DNA of 64,000 nt from Enterobacter asburiae (GCA_011754535.1 JAAQVN010000001.1:372001-436000), one strand, 5' to 3'. Positions 29,083-38,520 are shown, numbered from the stretch's first letter. Notes: generated from the sequence alone by a model not told the origin. Numbers and translations are program-made.

Positions 29083-30597
29083 TTACACCGCCTGATGATG
29101 TGTGTCGTTCACGCCGGTTGCCAGCGTCATGATGTTTTCCTGAGAGATATCGTGCCCGTGAAGCTCACCCGCGATGCTGCCTTCCCGCATCACGTAGACC
29201 CGGTCGCTCATGCCTACCACTTCCGGCAGCTCGCTGGAGATCATCAGAATCGCCACCCCCTTGCGCGCCATCTGGTTCATGATGCGGTAGATTTCGCTTT
29301 TTGCGCCGACGTCCACGCCGCGCGTCGGCTCGTCCAGAATCAGAATGCGCGGGCCAATCGCCACCCAGCGGGAGATAAGAAGCTTTTGCTGGTTGCCGCC
29401 CGAAAGCCCGCCCGCGCGTACCTGAGAATGCGGCACGCGGATGTTGAGCAGGGCGATGGCATCGTCGGAAATGGACTGGGCTTTTTTGCGGTTCAACATG
29501 CCAAAGGTGGCGTCGCGCTCAAGCGTCGCCATGGTGATGTTCTCCTGCGCCGCCAGCTCCAGAAACAGCCCCTGCTCCTTGCGGTTCTCGGTGAGAAAAC
29601 CGATGCCGTTTTCGATGGCCGCGCGCGGGGAGTGGATCACCACCGGCTCGCCGTCGACCTCAATCATGCCGCCGGTGGCTTTGCGCACGCCAAAGATAAG
29701 CTGCGCCAGCTCGGAGCGTCCGGCCCCAACCAGCCCCGCCAGCCCGACGATTTCGCCGGAACGCACCTGCAGGCTGCACGGCTGTACTTTTTTACCGTCG
29801 GTGAGGTGGTGCACGTTAAGGCGCGGGCTGCCGAGGGGGATATCTCGCTCCTTGTTGAACAGGTCGCTTAGCGGGCGGCCCACCATCATTTTCACCAGCT
29901 CGGAGGCGTTAAGCCTGTCGCGCGTGAGGCTCCCGACGTACTGCCCGTCACGCAGAACGCTCACGCGGTCAGAGAGTTCATACACTTCCGCCATGCGGTG
30001 GCTGATATAGATAATCGCCATACCCTCGTCGCGCAGGCGCAAAATCAGTTCGAACAGGCGGTGGGTTTCGCGGGAGGAGAGGGCGGCGGTGGGTTCGTCC
30101 ATCACCAGAATGCGGCTGTTGCGGTGCAGCGCGCGGGCGATTTCCACCTGCTGCTGCTCGGCGATGGTCAGCTTCATCACCAGGTCGGTGGCGCTGAACT
30201 GCGCGCCGAGACGGTCAATCACCGCCTGCGCCTGGGCGGCCATCTCCTTGCGCTGGACCAGCCCGCCGCGCGACAGCTCGCTGCCGAGGAAAATATTTTC
30301 GGCCACGGTAAGATTGGGCGCGAGCTGCATCTCCTGGTAAATCAGGGTGATGCCTGCGGCCAGCGCATCTTTCGGCCCTTTAATGTGAAACGGCTGGCCG
30401 TCGATCAGGATCTCGCCGCTGGTGGCGGTATAGGCTCCCGCGAGGATCTTCATCAGCGTGCTTTTTCCCGCGCCGTTTTCCCCCATCAGCGCGTGGATCT
30501 CACCGGGGAAGACCGTCAAATCCACACCCTTGAGCGCGTGGAAATTGCCAAAGGTTTTGGCAATTTGGCGCATCTCTAAAACCGGGGTTCTGCTCAT
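29083..30597 (-). CDS. Sugar ABC transporter double ATPase (RbsA type)
   Basis: The 504-residue protein has two fused ABC modules. The first has an intact Walker A (GENGAGKST, 39-47), signature ([15 protein letters not shown]) and Walker B ([11 protein letters not shown]). The second has the degenerate Walker [11 protein letters not shown], signature [14 protein letters not shown] and [15 protein letters not shown], the usual pattern for RbsA/MglA proteins, where only one site hydrolyses ATP well. It is the first gene of the operon, whose promoter must lie in the 125-bp gap to the divergent kinase gene. Confidence 0.95.
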   Translation of the reverse strand: MSRTPVLEMRQIAKTFGNFHALKGVDLTVFPGEIHALMGENGAGKSTLMKILAGAYTATSGEILIDGQPFHIKGPKDALAAGITLIYQEMQLAPNLTVAENIFLGSELSRGGLVQRKEMAAQAQAVIDRLGAQFSATDLVMKLTIAEQQQVEIARALHRNSRILVMDEPTAALSSRETHRLFELILRLRDEGMAIIYISHRMAEVYELSDRVSVLRDGQYVGSLTRDRLNASELVKMMVGRPLSDLFNKERDIPLGSPRLNVHHLTDGKKVQPCSLQVRSGEIVGLAGLVGAGRSELAQLIFGVRKATGGMIEVDGEPVVIHSPRAAIENGIGFLTENRKEQGLFLELAAQENITMATLERDATFGMLNRKKAQSISDDAIALLNIRVPHSQVRAGGLSGGNQQKLLISRWVAIGPRILILDEPTRGVDVGAKSEIYRIMNQMARKGVAILMISSELPEVVGMSDRVYVMREGSIAGELHGHDISQENIMTLATGVNDTHHQAV

Positions 30598-30722
30598 GGC
30601 GGACCTCCTGTGAATGTCGATATCTGCACTTCATCACAGGCGCGTAAATGCAAAATGTCAGAAGCCGTTCATATTTGTCATAGTTATGAATAGCGAATGT
30701 GGATCACATTTACGGAGTCAAC
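30598..30722. promoter_or_regulatory. Divergent control region of the sugar operon and kinase gene
   Basis: The gap holds a perfect inverted repeat AATGTG-GAT-CACATT at 30696-30710, just before the kinase ribosome-binding site. It also has two direct TGTCA repeats at 30656-30660 and 30676-30680, 20 bp apart (two helical turns), the sort of layout OmpR-type regulators use. The palindrome keeps only one good CRP half site. Assignment to the locus's own response regulator is inference. Confidence 0.45.
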
Positions 30723-32999
30723 ATGTCTTCACGCCCCCCGTTCTTCGCCAGCGCCCGAGGCCGCCTGCTGATTTTCAATCTGCTGGTGGTCGCCGTTACG
30801 CTGATGGTGAGCGGCGTAGCGGTGCTCGGTTTCCGTCACGCCAGCCAGATCCAGGAACAGGTGCAGCAGCAAACGCTGGACGACATGACCGGCAGCATGA
30901 ATCTCGCCCGCGACACGGCCAACGTCGCAACGGCGGCGGTGCGGCTCTCGCAGGTGGTGGGGGCGCTGGAGTACAAAGGCGAAGCCGAGCGCCTGAAGCA
31001 GATGCAAACGGCGCTGCGCCGCTCGCTGGAGCAGCTTGCCGATGCCCCGCTGGCGCAGCAGGAGCCGGCGCTGGTGGCGCGGATTATTCAACGAAGCAAT
31101 GAATTACAGCAGAGCGTGACGGAGATGTTGGAGCGTGGACAGCGACGCCATCTGGAGCGTAACGCGCTGCTGAGTTCGCTGTATCAAAGCCAGAGCTACC
31201 TGCGTCATCTGCAGGACATCAACCGCCGCTATGGCAGCAACGTACCGGATGCGCAGCAGCTGATGGAGATGGACCGGCTGATCGCTGCCGCCATCGACAC
31301 CCCTTCGCCGCGCGCGACCGTTCAGCAACTGGACGCCGTGGCCGCAGCGCTGCCCCGGAGCGCCGCACAGCCGGTGGTGAAGGGGGTTCTGCCTGATTTT
31401 AATGCCGAGTTAGGTAAGCTCGCCCCGCTGTCGAAGCAGCTGGAAGAGAGCGATCTGTCCATCAGCTGGTATATGTTCCACATCAAGGCGCTGGTGGCGA
31501 TCCTCAATAGCGATATCAATCAGTACGTTGAGCAGGTGGCGCAGGCCTCCCGACTTCGCACGGCCCAGAGCCATCACGAGCTGCAATCCATCAGCGTGTT
31601 TATCAGCATCTTCGCCGTGCTGGCGCTGATCATTACCGGGTGCGCCTGCTGGTATATCTACCGCAATCTGGGCTCTAACCTGACGGCTATCTCCAGAGCG
31701 ATGTCGCGCCTTGCGCACGGCGAGCAGGATGTTTCGGTGCCCGCGCTGCAGCGGCGCGATGAGCTGGGCGAACTGGCGCGCGCGTTTAACGTTTTTGCCC
31801 GCAATACCGCTTCGCTTGAGCACACCACGCGCCTGCTGAAAGAGAAAACCACGCAGATGGAAATTGACCGCGTCGAGCGTCAGGGGCTGGAAGAGGCGCT
31901 GCTGCACAGCCAGAAAATGAAGGCCGTCGGACAGCTGACCGGCGGGTTGGCGCATGATTTTAATAACCTGCTGGCGGTGATCATCGGCAGCCTTGAGCTT
32001 ACCGACCCTGAATCAAACGACGCGCCGCGCATCTCCCGGGCGCTCAAGGCGGCCGAGCGTGGTGCCTTACTGACGCAGCGCCTGCTGGCGTTTTCCCGCA
32101 AGCAATCCCTGACGCCGCATGCGGTTGAGATGCTGCCGCTGCTGGAGAACCTCCGGGAACTGATGCGCCACTCCCTGCCTGCCACCCTGACCCTGGAAAT
32201 TGAAGCGCAAACCCCGGCATGGCCCGCGTGGATAGACGTCAGCCAGTTGGAAAACGCTATTATCAACCTGGTGATGAACGCGCGCGATGCGATGGAAGGA
32301 CAAAGCGGGGTGATAAAAATCCGCACCTGGAATCAGCGCGTCACCCGCAGCGACGGGCGCAGGCAGGATATGGTGGCGCTGGAAGTGATTGACCGCGGCA
32401 GCGGCATGTCGCAGGAGGTGAAATCCCGGGTCTTTGAACCGTTTTTCACCACCAAGCAGACCGGAAGCGGGAGCGGGTTAGGCCTGTCGATGGTCTACGG
32501 CTTTGTGCGCCAGTCCGGGGGCCGGGTTGAGATCGAAAGCGCGCCGGGGCAGGGCACCACCGTGCGGCTGCACCTCCCGCGCTCGACGCTGCCCGCCGTT
32601 TCGGAGGATGAAGCGCTGGCTGCCACAACGTCCGTGGATAACGAGCGGCTTGTACTGGTGCTGGAAGATGAGGCGGACGTTCGTCAGACCCTGTGCGAAC
32701 AGCTGCATCAGCTTGGTTACCTGACGCTCGAAGCGGACAACGGCGAGCAGGCCCTGAGCATGCTGGCGGCGTCGCCGGATATTGGCATGTTTATCAGCGA
32801 TCTGATGTTGCCCGGAGGCCTGAGCGGGGCTGAGGTGATTAACCAGGTGCGCAGCCATTATCCGCAGCTTCCGGTGCTGCTGATCAGCGGGCAGGATTTG
32901 CGCCCGGCGCACAACCCGCAGCTGCCGGACGTGCAGTTATTGCGTAAGCCATTTACGCGGGCGCAGCTGACGCAGGCGCTGCGGAAAGTCTGTTTATAA
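30723..32999 (+). CDS. Hybrid sensor histidine kinase of the sugar locus
   Basis: The 758-residue protein has a membrane helix near residues 14-36 and a periplasmic helical sensor region. A second membrane helix (about 293-313), a HAMP domain, and a HisKA domain with GGLAHDFNNLLAV (H411) follow. Then come the ATPase (NLVMNARDAM, DRGSGM, GSGLGLSMVYG) and a C-terminal receiver domain (EDEADV near 645, phospho-acceptor D693 in SDLMLPGG). No HPt domain is visible. The start MSSRPPFF, preceded by CGGAG, is preferred over a GTG eight codons upstream. It is divergent from the sugar operon and probably pairs with the response regulator at its other end. Confidence 0.9.
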   Translation: MSSRPPFFASARGRLLIFNLLVVAVTLMVSGVAVLGFRHASQIQEQVQQQTLDDMTGSMNLARDTANVATAAVRLSQVVGALEYKGEAERLKQMQTALRRSLEQLADAPLAQQEPALVARIIQRSNELQQSVTEMLERGQRRHLERNALLSSLYQSQSYLRHLQDINRRYGSNVPDAQQLMEMDRLIAAAIDTPSPRATVQQLDAVAAALPRSAAQPVVKGVLPDFNAELGKLAPLSKQLEESDLSISWYMFHIKALVAILNSDINQYVEQVAQASRLRTAQSHHELQSISVFISIFAVLALIITGCACWYIYRNLGSNLTAISRAMSRLAHGEQDVSVPALQRRDELGELARAFNVFARNTASLEHTTRLLKEKTTQMEIDRVERQGLEEALLHSQKMKAVGQLTGGLAHDFNNLLAVIIGSLELTDPESNDAPRISRALKAAERGALLTQRLLAFSRKQSLTPHAVEMLPLLENLRELMRHSLPATLTLEIEAQTPAWPAWIDVSQLENAIINLVMNARDAMEGQSGVIKIRTWNQRVTRSDGRRQDMVALEVIDRGSGMSQEVKSRVFEPFFTTKQTGSGSGLGLSMVYGFVRQSGGRVEIESAPGQGTTVRLHLPRSTLPAVSEDEALAATTSVDNERLVLVLEDEADVRQTLCEQLHQLGYLTLEADNGEQALSMLAASPDIGMFISDLMLPGGLSGAEVINQVRSHYPQLPVLLISGQDLRPAHNPQLPDVQLLRKPFTRAQLTQALRKVCL

Positions 33000-33090
33000 G
33001 CATTGATGTTTCGGAATTCATCAAGAGCGTGAGTAAACCGGGGGATGCTAACCTGCGCAAAATTTGGCAGATTGGGATATAAAGGGAACT

Positions 33091-33747
33091 ATGCCGGTAC
33101 TTACCAGAGGGGACTCACAAATGATTGTGATGCCTACAACTTACAGCCCAAAGACCGTAGCAAGGTCTTTCAAGCTCGTTGATGAATTCGAACTCTCCGG
33201 GCGAGTGTTACATGTCATTTTTGATAGCCAGACGCCAAGAGCTGCGATTATTGAAGCGGATGTCGAAACCTTCGATGGTGTACCTCGGCATCGGGTTGTA
33301 GCTGCCCTGGATTTACAACGTAAAACGCATTTGGGTGAAGGTATCATTGCTGTCGAGCGTTGTTGGGAAGATACCAATGTTATTCAGGTAGAAGGTATAT
33401 GCGTTGATCCCGCCGAGCGTGACAAGGGACTGGCAACTCGTCTGTATGAAGCCTTGGTATTACAGTGTGGCGTGACGCTTATTAGCGACTTTGAACAATA
33501 TGAGGGTGGGAAGATGCTCTGGCAGAAAATTGCCCGCGAGTCTGACCAAATCGCTGTATTTGTTCTCGATACCGAGCAGGGAGCATTTTGGCCGTATGAT
33601 GGTAGCAAGGTTATCTATGACGGGGGGTGTATACCCGAAGATCGTATCTGGAGTCATTCGCCGGATCAAAAATGTTATGGCATTGTACTGGTTGCAGAAA
33701 ATAAACAGCGTGCGAATCAGCTGATGGAAGGCCCTGGACACAACTGA
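33091..33747 (+). CDS. GNAT-like acetyltransferase of unknown function
   Basis: I do not recognise this 218-residue protein. It contains a GNAT motif A-like stretch at about residues 100-122 (VEGICVDPAERDKGLATRLY), whose D-K-G-L-A matches the acetyl-CoA-binding Q/RxxGxG/A. The region before it (DVETFDG..VVAALDLQ) and the C-terminal half (ISDFEQYEGGKMLWQKIARE) match nothing I know. The start is the ATG preceded by AAAGGG. Base composition is visibly more AT-rich than its neighbours, pointing to transfer. It stands alone between the kinase gene and yjdP. A toxin, modification or defence role is possible but unsupported. Confidence 0.65.
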   Translation: MPVLTRGDSQMIVMPTTYSPKTVARSFKLVDEFELSGRVLHVIFDSQTPRAAIIEADVETFDGVPRHRVVAALDLQRKTHLGEGIIAVERCWEDTNVIQVEGICVDPAERDKGLATRLYEALVLQCGVTLISDFEQYEGGKMLWQKIARESDQIAVFVLDTEQGAFWPYDGSKVIYDGGCIPEDRIWSHSPDQKCYGIVLVAENKQRANQLMEGPGHN

Positions 33748-33790
33748 ATTTGAGATTCCTCCGCTACCCCGGAACAATGCCGTTGATTAC

Positions 33791-33823
33791 CGTAAGGCCA
33801 GTTCCCCTGCGAGTCTGGCCTTA
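33791..33823 (+). terminator. Hairpin immediately before yjdP
   Basis: AAGGCCAG..CTGGCCTT forms an 8-bp stem ending at the yjdP start codon (CTTATG). It may end the GNAT-gene transcript weakly or cover the yjdP ribosome-binding region; there is no T tract. Confidence 0.5.
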
Positions 33824-34146
33824 TGAAACGTTACTCTACCGCTCTGTTATTTGGTCTGCTGTCACTCACCAGCCAACTGGCCCATGCCGATGTGATTGAT
33901 GATGCCATTGGCAACATTCAGCAGGCGATCAACGATGCCTATAACCCCAGCAGCAGCCGTAATGACGATGACGACGATCGTTACGACCGCAACCGTCAAA
34001 TCGACAGCCGACAGTACGACGACCGTCGTCGGCAGCTTGAAGACCGACGCCGCCGCTTAGACGAGCGTCAGCGCCAGCTGGATGACGACAGACGTCGGTT
34101 AGAAGAAGATGAGCGTCGGTTAGAAGACGATTACGATCGAGGCTAA
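33823..34146 (+). CDS. yjdP: YjdP, secreted charged low-complexity protein
   Basis: The 107-residue protein matches E. coli YjdP (109). A signal peptide (MKRYSTALLFGLLSLTSQLA-HA) is followed by DVIDDAIGNIQQAINDAY, a short DDDDD-rich spacer, and a C-terminal half made of repeating charged helix units (DDRRRQLEDRRRRLDERQ, then DDDRRRLEEDERRLEDD). Alternating Arg and Asp/Glu suggest a single alpha-helix or coiled coil in the periplasm. Function unknown. No strong Shine-Dalgarno sequence precedes the ATG; a hairpin occupies that place. Confidence 0.88.
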   Translation: MKRYSTALLFGLLSLTSQLAHADVIDDAIGNIQQAINDAYNPSSSRNDDDDDRYDRNRQIDSRQYDDRRRQLEDRRRRLDERQRQLDDDRRRLEEDERRLEDDYDRG

Positions 34147-34160
34147 GTGCGGCCTGTTGC

Positions 34161-34196
34161 CATCACCCCAGCCCTCTCCCACGGGAGAGGGAGAAA
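34161..34196. repeat. Palindromic repeat, copy 5 (single unit)
   Basis: ATCACCCCAGCCCTCTCCCA..GGGAGAGGGAGAAA lies between the convergent yjdP and phnP stops; the stem CCCTCTCCC/GGGAGAGGG could act as terminator. Confidence 0.9.
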
Positions 34197-34198
34197 AC

Positions 34199-34957
34199 CT
34201 AATCGAGTACCAAAACCATTCCGTCATATCCCGCTTCAATGCCGTCCGGCAGCGGATTATCCATCATCCACACGTCAAATTGATGGCTGATGTGGGTCAG
34301 GATCACCTGCGGGCAGCCAATCACCTCGTTCAGCGCAACCACGGTGTTTAAGTCGCAATGGTTGCGTGGGGTCTCGTCACGCGGTTCATGACTGCAGTCG
34401 ATGATTATCGCCTGTGGCTGATTGTTGAGCAGAAACGTCACCGTTTTATCCGGCAGCCCGGCGGTATCAGAAAGCCACGCCACGCGGCTGTGGGCGGATT
34501 CCAGCAGATACCCGAAGGTCAGTTTTGAATGGTTGAGCGGCAGCGGCGTGACCCGCAGCCCCTGCAGCTCAAACATCACGAACGGCTCAACCGTGTGGCT
34601 GAAATCCAGAATTCCGGGATGTTTAAACAGGTCGTCGCACCCTGCGTCGTCCGGCGGGCCGTAGACCGGGATGGTTGCGCCCACGCCCCAGCGCAGGGGG
34701 AACAGCCCCTGGACGTGATCCATATGATAGTGCGTGAGCAAAAACTGCTGAAAGCTGCCCGCCGGCCAGTCGTCCATCAGGTGCGGAATGCCCGCATCCA
34801 GCAGGGTGACCGCATCGTTGAATTTGACCACCGCGCTGCAGGGGCGACGGCGATAGTTGTCCTGCAGGCGCGCCCGTCGACACGCCGCGCAGTCGCAGCC
34901 AAAGACCGGCACGAGCTGTGCGCTTCCGGTTCCCGTTAACGTGATGGTCAGACTCAT
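34199..34957 (-). CDS. phnP: PhnP, cyclic phosphodiesterase of the phosphonate pathway
   Basis: PhnP opens 5-phospho-ribose 1,2-cyclic phosphate made by the C-P lyase to ribose 1,5-bisphosphate. The 252-residue length equals that of E. coli. Metallo-beta-lactamase fold: the HYHMDH motif (active-site Mn/Zn ligands), further His/Asp ligands in WLSDTAG and ILTHISHQ, and a structural zinc site from [12 protein letters not shown] near residue 20. It is the last gene of the phn operon. Confidence 0.97.
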   Translation of the reverse strand: MSLTITLTGTGSAQLVPVFGCDCAACRRARLQDNYRRRPCSAVVKFNDAVTLLDAGIPHLMDDWPAGSFQQFLLTHYHMDHVQGLFPLRWGVGATIPVYGPPDDAGCDDLFKHPGILDFSHTVEPFVMFELQGLRVTPLPLNHSKLTFGYLLESAHSRVAWLSDTAGLPDKTVTFLLNNQPQAIIIDCSHEPRDETPRNHCDLNTVVALNEVIGCPQVILTHISHQFDVWMMDNPLPDGIEAGYDGMVLVLD

Positions 34958-34966
34958 AACGCACCT

Positions 34967-35401
34967 CTACAGCGGTTTGGTGAATCGAAAATGGCTCTGC
35001 GTATATCCTTCACGAACGTAAAAACGGTGCGCGTCAGTGCGCTTCACGCTGGTGGAGAGCTCGGTCAGCTCCGCGCCGGCCTGCCGTGCCACCTCTTCCG
35101 CCCAGGCCAGCAGCTGGCTGCCCACCTTTAGCCCGCGCGCCTGCGGCATTACCACCAGCTCCTGGATCTCGCCGATCCAGCGCGCGTGATGGAGGTGAAA
35201 CTGCATGTGCAGGCCGATCATGCCGACGACATGTCCGTCCAGCTCGGCAAGCTGGTAGCGCATGTTGTGATCCTGAAGGTTGGCAAGAAATCCGGCGTGG
35301 AACGCCTGATGGTCGAACTCTGCCTGCTTCAGTTCGCAGATCAGGGCATAGACAATCTGCGCATCGTCGGCGGTGGCGGGGCGAAGCTGGCAGTCAGGCA
35401 T
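34967..35401 (-). CDS. phnO: PhnO, aminoalkylphosphonate N-acetyltransferase
   Basis: PhnO acetylates aminoalkylphosphonates before C-P bond cleavage and so detoxifies or channels them. The start [10 protein letters not shown] gives 144 residues, the E. coli length; longer in-frame extensions run antisense-like through phnN and are rejected. GNAT motif A is visible ([20 protein letters not shown]). It overlaps phnN by 8 bp. Confidence 0.96.
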   Translation of the reverse strand: MPDCQLRPATADDAQIVYALICELKQAEFDHQAFHAGFLANLQDHNMRYQLAELDGHVVGMIGLHMQFHLHHARWIGEIQELVVMPQARGLKVGSQLLAWAEEVARQAGAELTELSTSVKRTDAHRFYVREGYTQSHFRFTKPL

Positions 35402-35942
35402 GCTGTTTCTCCTTCTGGCGGATAAGCGATAAAAAGGTCTCGACTGACTGTAGCAAACTTCCGTCGTTATTGAGGATGTGACAGCCCGACGGAGTGTAGC
35501 GCGCCGCACGTTCCAGCCGCTGGTCGATCTCACGCGCATTTTCCCGTCCCCGGCTTTGCAGCCGGCTGCGCAGGATATCCGGGGAAACCTGCAGGCAGAC
35601 CGGCAGCAGCGCCGCTTCGTACCGGGCTTTTGCCTGCGGCAGATGCGCGCGCGAGCCGTTGACCAGCACGTCGAATCCCGCGTGCAGCCAGAGGTCAATC
35701 TCAATGCCCACGCCGTAATAAAAGCCGTTGGCGTGCCAGCTCAGCGCCAGCAGATTTTGCCCGGCGCGGGTAAAAAACTCCTGCTCGCTCAGGGCGATAT
35801 GGTTCTCGCTTCCGGCGTTGGCGGCGCGGGTAATGTAGCGGTGCGCCACCAGCAGCTGTGAATGTTCCCCCTGCCGCAGCGCCGAGAGCAGGCTGTCTTT
35901 CCCGGAGCCGGACGGCCCCATTAACCAGATGAGTCTTCCCAT
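35394..35942 (-). CDS. phnN: PhnN, ribose 1,5-bisphosphokinase
   Basis: PhnN phosphorylates ribose 1,5-bisphosphate to PRPP, linking phosphonate breakdown to nucleotide synthesis. The 182-residue protein (185 in E. coli) begins [20 protein letters not shown], with the P-loop GPSGSGKDS near residue 10, and is guanylate-kinase-like overall. Start and stop overlap both neighbours (1 bp with phnM, 8 bp with phnO). Confidence 0.96.
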   Translation of the reverse strand: MGRLIWLMGPSGSGKDSLLSALRQGEHSQLLVAHRYITRAANAGSENHIALSEQEFFTRAGQNLLALSWHANGFYYGVGIEIDLWLHAGFDVLVNGSRAHLPQAKARYEAALLPVCLQVSPDILRSRLQSRGRENAREIDQRLERAARYTPSGCHILNNDGSLLQSVETFLSLIRQKEKQHA

Positions 35943-37078
35943 CAGAACACCCTTTTTCCCTGACGCCAGACGTGGTCGATATGAACGTGCTCGCCCCTGC
36001 GGTGGGCGAGCACCAGATCTGCCCGTTTGCCTTCGGCAATCTCACCGCGATCCTGAAGATTGAGCGCGGTGGCCGGGTTTTTGGTCACCAGGCGAATTGC
36101 CTGCGGCAGTGTAAAGCGGTTGCCCTCGTCGTCCGCCACCCGGAATGCCGCATCCAGCAGGCTGGCGGGGTAGTAGTCAGACGAGAGAATGTCCAGCAGG
36201 CCGAGGGAGGCGAGTTTGCTTGCCGCCACGTTGCCGGAGTGCGATCCGCCGCGCACGATGTTCGGCGCGCCCATCAGCACGTTCATGCCGTGCTGGCGCG
36301 ACGCCTCAGCTGCTTCGAACGTGGTGGGAAATTCGGCTATTACGCTGCCAAGCTGGTGGGATTCGCGCACGTGATCGCGCGTGGCGTCGTCATGGCTCGC
36401 CAGCGCGATATTCCGGTCCCGGCACATCGCGGCAATCTTAAGACGGTTGGGCTGCGACCACTGGGCCGCAAGCTGAAGCTGCTCTTCTTCGTAGCGCGCC
36501 ATCTCCGCGTCGTTGAGCGAGTATTTGCCCTGATAGTATTCACGATACTTTTCAATGTTGGCGAACTGGCGCTGCCCCGGCGAGTGGTCCATCAGGGAGA
36601 CCAGCGAGACCGGCTCGCGGCCCACCAGTTTTTCAAACAGCGGTAGCGTGGTGTGGTGCGGCAGCTCGCAGCGCAGATGCAGACGGTGCTCGGCGCGGTT
36701 GAGGCCGCGCTTTTGCGTCTCCTCCACGGCGTTGATCATCTTCTCCAGATTCTCCAGGCGATCGCCGCCGTCGCGCACGTCGCCGATTGCCACCGCGTCC
36801 AGCACCGTGGTGATGCCGCTGGCGACCATCAGCGCGTCGTGGCTGCTCATCGCCGAATGGGCGGGCCAGTCCACCTTCGGGCGCGGGGTGAAGAATTTAT
36901 CCAGATTATCGGTATGTAGCTCAATCAGCCCCGGCAGCAGCCAGCCGCCGTCGCCGTCCATCGCTTCAGGGGCACGGCTCTGGGTTTCGGCAAACGTGCG
37001 GATGACGCCTTCATGGATTTCAACCGAACCCTTAACGACCTCATTTTCCAGCACCAGCCTGACGTTATTGATAATCAT
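35942..37078 (-). CDS. phnM: PhnM, RPnTP diphosphatase
   Basis: PhnM removes pyrophosphate from alkylphosphonate ribose 5-triphosphate, giving the C-P lyase substrate. The 378-residue length equals that of E. coli. Amidohydrolase-fold markers are present: [12 protein letters not shown] (HxD metal ligands, H-T-D here), [16 protein letters not shown] and the C-terminal [11 protein letters not shown]. It overlaps phnL by 4 bp (ATGA). Confidence 0.97.
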   Translation of the reverse strand: MIINNVRLVLENEVVKGSVEIHEGVIRTFAETQSRAPEAMDGDGGWLLPGLIELHTDNLDKFFTPRPKVDWPAHSAMSSHDALMVASGITTVLDAVAIGDVRDGGDRLENLEKMINAVEETQKRGLNRAEHRLHLRCELPHHTTLPLFEKLVGREPVSLVSLMDHSPGQRQFANIEKYREYYQGKYSLNDAEMARYEEEQLQLAAQWSQPNRLKIAAMCRDRNIALASHDDATRDHVRESHQLGSVIAEFPTTFEAAEASRQHGMNVLMGAPNIVRGGSHSGNVAASKLASLGLLDILSSDYYPASLLDAAFRVADDEGNRFTLPQAIRLVTKNPATALNLQDRGEIAEGKRADLVLAHRRGEHVHIDHVWRQGKRVF

Positions 37079-37755
37079 GCGTTTGTCCCCATCGGGTGCA
37101 GTCTGTCTGCCACGCGGGTGCGTACGGCGTCGTCGTGGAAGATCCCGACGATCGCCGCGCCCCGCGCTTTGGCCTGTTCGATCAGCGCTATCACCGCTGC
37201 GCTGTTTTTAGCGTCGAGCGAGGCGGTGGGTTCATCCAGCAGTAAGATCGGATAGTCGACGATAAACCCGCGCGCGATATTCACGCGCTGCTGCTCGCCG
37301 CCGGAAAAGGTCGACGGGGCGAGGTGCCACAGGCGCTCCGGCACGTTGAGGCGCGTCAGCAGGCTCGCGGCCCTGGCGGCACAGGTTTCACGCGGCACGC
37401 CGAGATCCAGCAGCGGCTGCATCACCACGTCCAGGGAAGAGATCCGCGGGATCACCCGCAGGAACTGGCTGACCCAGCCGATCGTCGAGCGGCGCACTTC
37501 CAGCACCTTGCGCGCCGGGGCCTGAACCAGATCGACCCATTCATCATTGTGGCGAATGCGGATGTGTCCTTCGTCCGGTAAATAGTTGGCGTACAGGGAG
37601 CGCAGCAGGGTGGATTTACCGCTGCCGGAGTGGCCGTGCAGCACCACGCATTCGCCGCTGCTGACCTCTAGCGAGGCATTTTGCAGCACCGGCAGGCGCA
37701 CGCCGTTTTGCTGGTGGAGCACAAAGGTCTTACTTACGTTTTGTACGTGGATCAT
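37075..37755 (-). CDS. phnL: PhnL, ABC-type subunit of the C-P lyase pathway
   Basis: PhnL works with PhnGHI in coupling the phosphonate to ATP-derived ribose triphosphate. Its 226 residues (E. coli length) contain an ABC ATPase with Walker [10 protein letters not shown] near residue 40, signature [14 protein letters not shown] and Walker [13 protein letters not shown]. There is no transmembrane partner: it is not a transporter ATPase despite the fold. Confidence 0.97.
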   Translation of the reverse strand: MIHVQNVSKTFVLHQQNGVRLPVLQNASLEVSSGECVVLHGHSGSGKSTLLRSLYANYLPDEGHIRIRHNDEWVDLVQAPARKVLEVRRSTIGWVSQFLRVIPRISSLDVVMQPLLDLGVPRETCAARAASLLTRLNVPERLWHLAPSTFSGGEQQRVNIARGFIVDYPILLLDEPTASLDAKNSAAVIALIEQAKARGAAIVGIFHDDAVRTRVADRLHPMGTNA

Positions 37756-37764
37756 GTTGGCCTC

Positions 37765-38520
37765 TTAATTCTGTAATACCGAGGACACCAGCAGCTGGGT
37801 GTACGGATGGTGTGGATCGTCCAGCACCCGGTCGGTCAGCCCACTTTCCACCACCAGGCCCTGCTTCATCACCAGCAGACGGTCCGCCAGCAGGCGCGCA
37901 ACGCCTAAATCGTGGGTGACAATCACCACCGCAAGGTTCAGCTCCACCACCAGACCGCGCAGCAGGTCGAGCAGGCGCGCCTGCACGGAGACGTCCAGCC
38001 CGCCGGTGGGTTCATCCATAAACACCAGCTTCGGATGGGTGACCAGGTTGCGGGCAATCTGCAGACGCTGCTGCATCCCACCGGAGAAGGTCGTCGGCAG
38101 GTCGTCGATGCGCGAGGCGGGGATTTCCACCTCCTCCAGCCAGTGCCGGGCGGTGGCGCGGATGTTGCCGTAGTGGCGCGCGCCGGTGGCCATCAGGCGT
38201 TCGCCGATATTGCCCCCGGCAGAGACCTGACGGCGCAGGCCGTCCATCGGGTGCTGATGCACCACGCCCCACTCGGTGCGCAGCAGGCGGCGGCGCTCGG
38301 CCTCGCTTATGCCGTAGAGGGAGCGTCCCTGATACAGGATCTCGCCGTGTTGCGGCGCCAGGCGCGCGGAGATGGACTTCAGCAGGGTCGTTTTGCCGGA
38401 GCCGGACTCGCCGACGATCCCCAGCACTTCGCCCGGCCACAGCTCAAACGACACGTCGCTGAAGCCTTTGCCCGGCGCATATAGATGGGTGAGGTTATTA
38501 ACCGAAAGCAGCGGTTTCAT
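37765..38520 (-). CDS. phnK: PhnK, ABC-type subunit of the C-P lyase complex
   Basis: PhnK binds the PhnGHIJ core and is needed for phosphonate breakdown. The start MKPLLSVNNL gives 251 residues (252 in E. coli) and overlaps phnJ by 4 bp (ATGA); longer frames upstream overlap phnJ and are rejected. ABC motifs: GESGSGKTT near residue 37, FSGGMQQRLQIARN and LVFMDEPTGGLD. Confidence 0.97.
   Translation of the reverse strand: MKPLLSVNNLTHLYAPGKGFSDVSFELWPGEVLGIVGESGSGKTTLLKSISARLAPQHGEILYQGRSLYGISEAERRRLLRTEWGVVHQHPMDGLRRQVSAGGNIGERLMATGARHYGNIRATARHWLEEVEIPASRIDDLPTTFSGGMQQRLQIARNLVTHPKLVFMDEPTGGLDVSVQARLLDLLRGLVVELNLAVVIVTHDLGVARLLADRLLVMKQGLVVESGLTDRVLDDPHHPYTQLLVSSVLQN

Noticed and set aside
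30696..30710. CRP site in the sugar-locus promoter gap
   Set aside because: The half sites are too close together (3-bp centre rather than 6) and only one matches; listed instead as an unassigned palindrome.
35402..35704. N-terminal extension of phnO by about 100 residues
   Set aside because: It overlaps phnN in another frame; the ATG at 35401 gives exactly the E. coli length.
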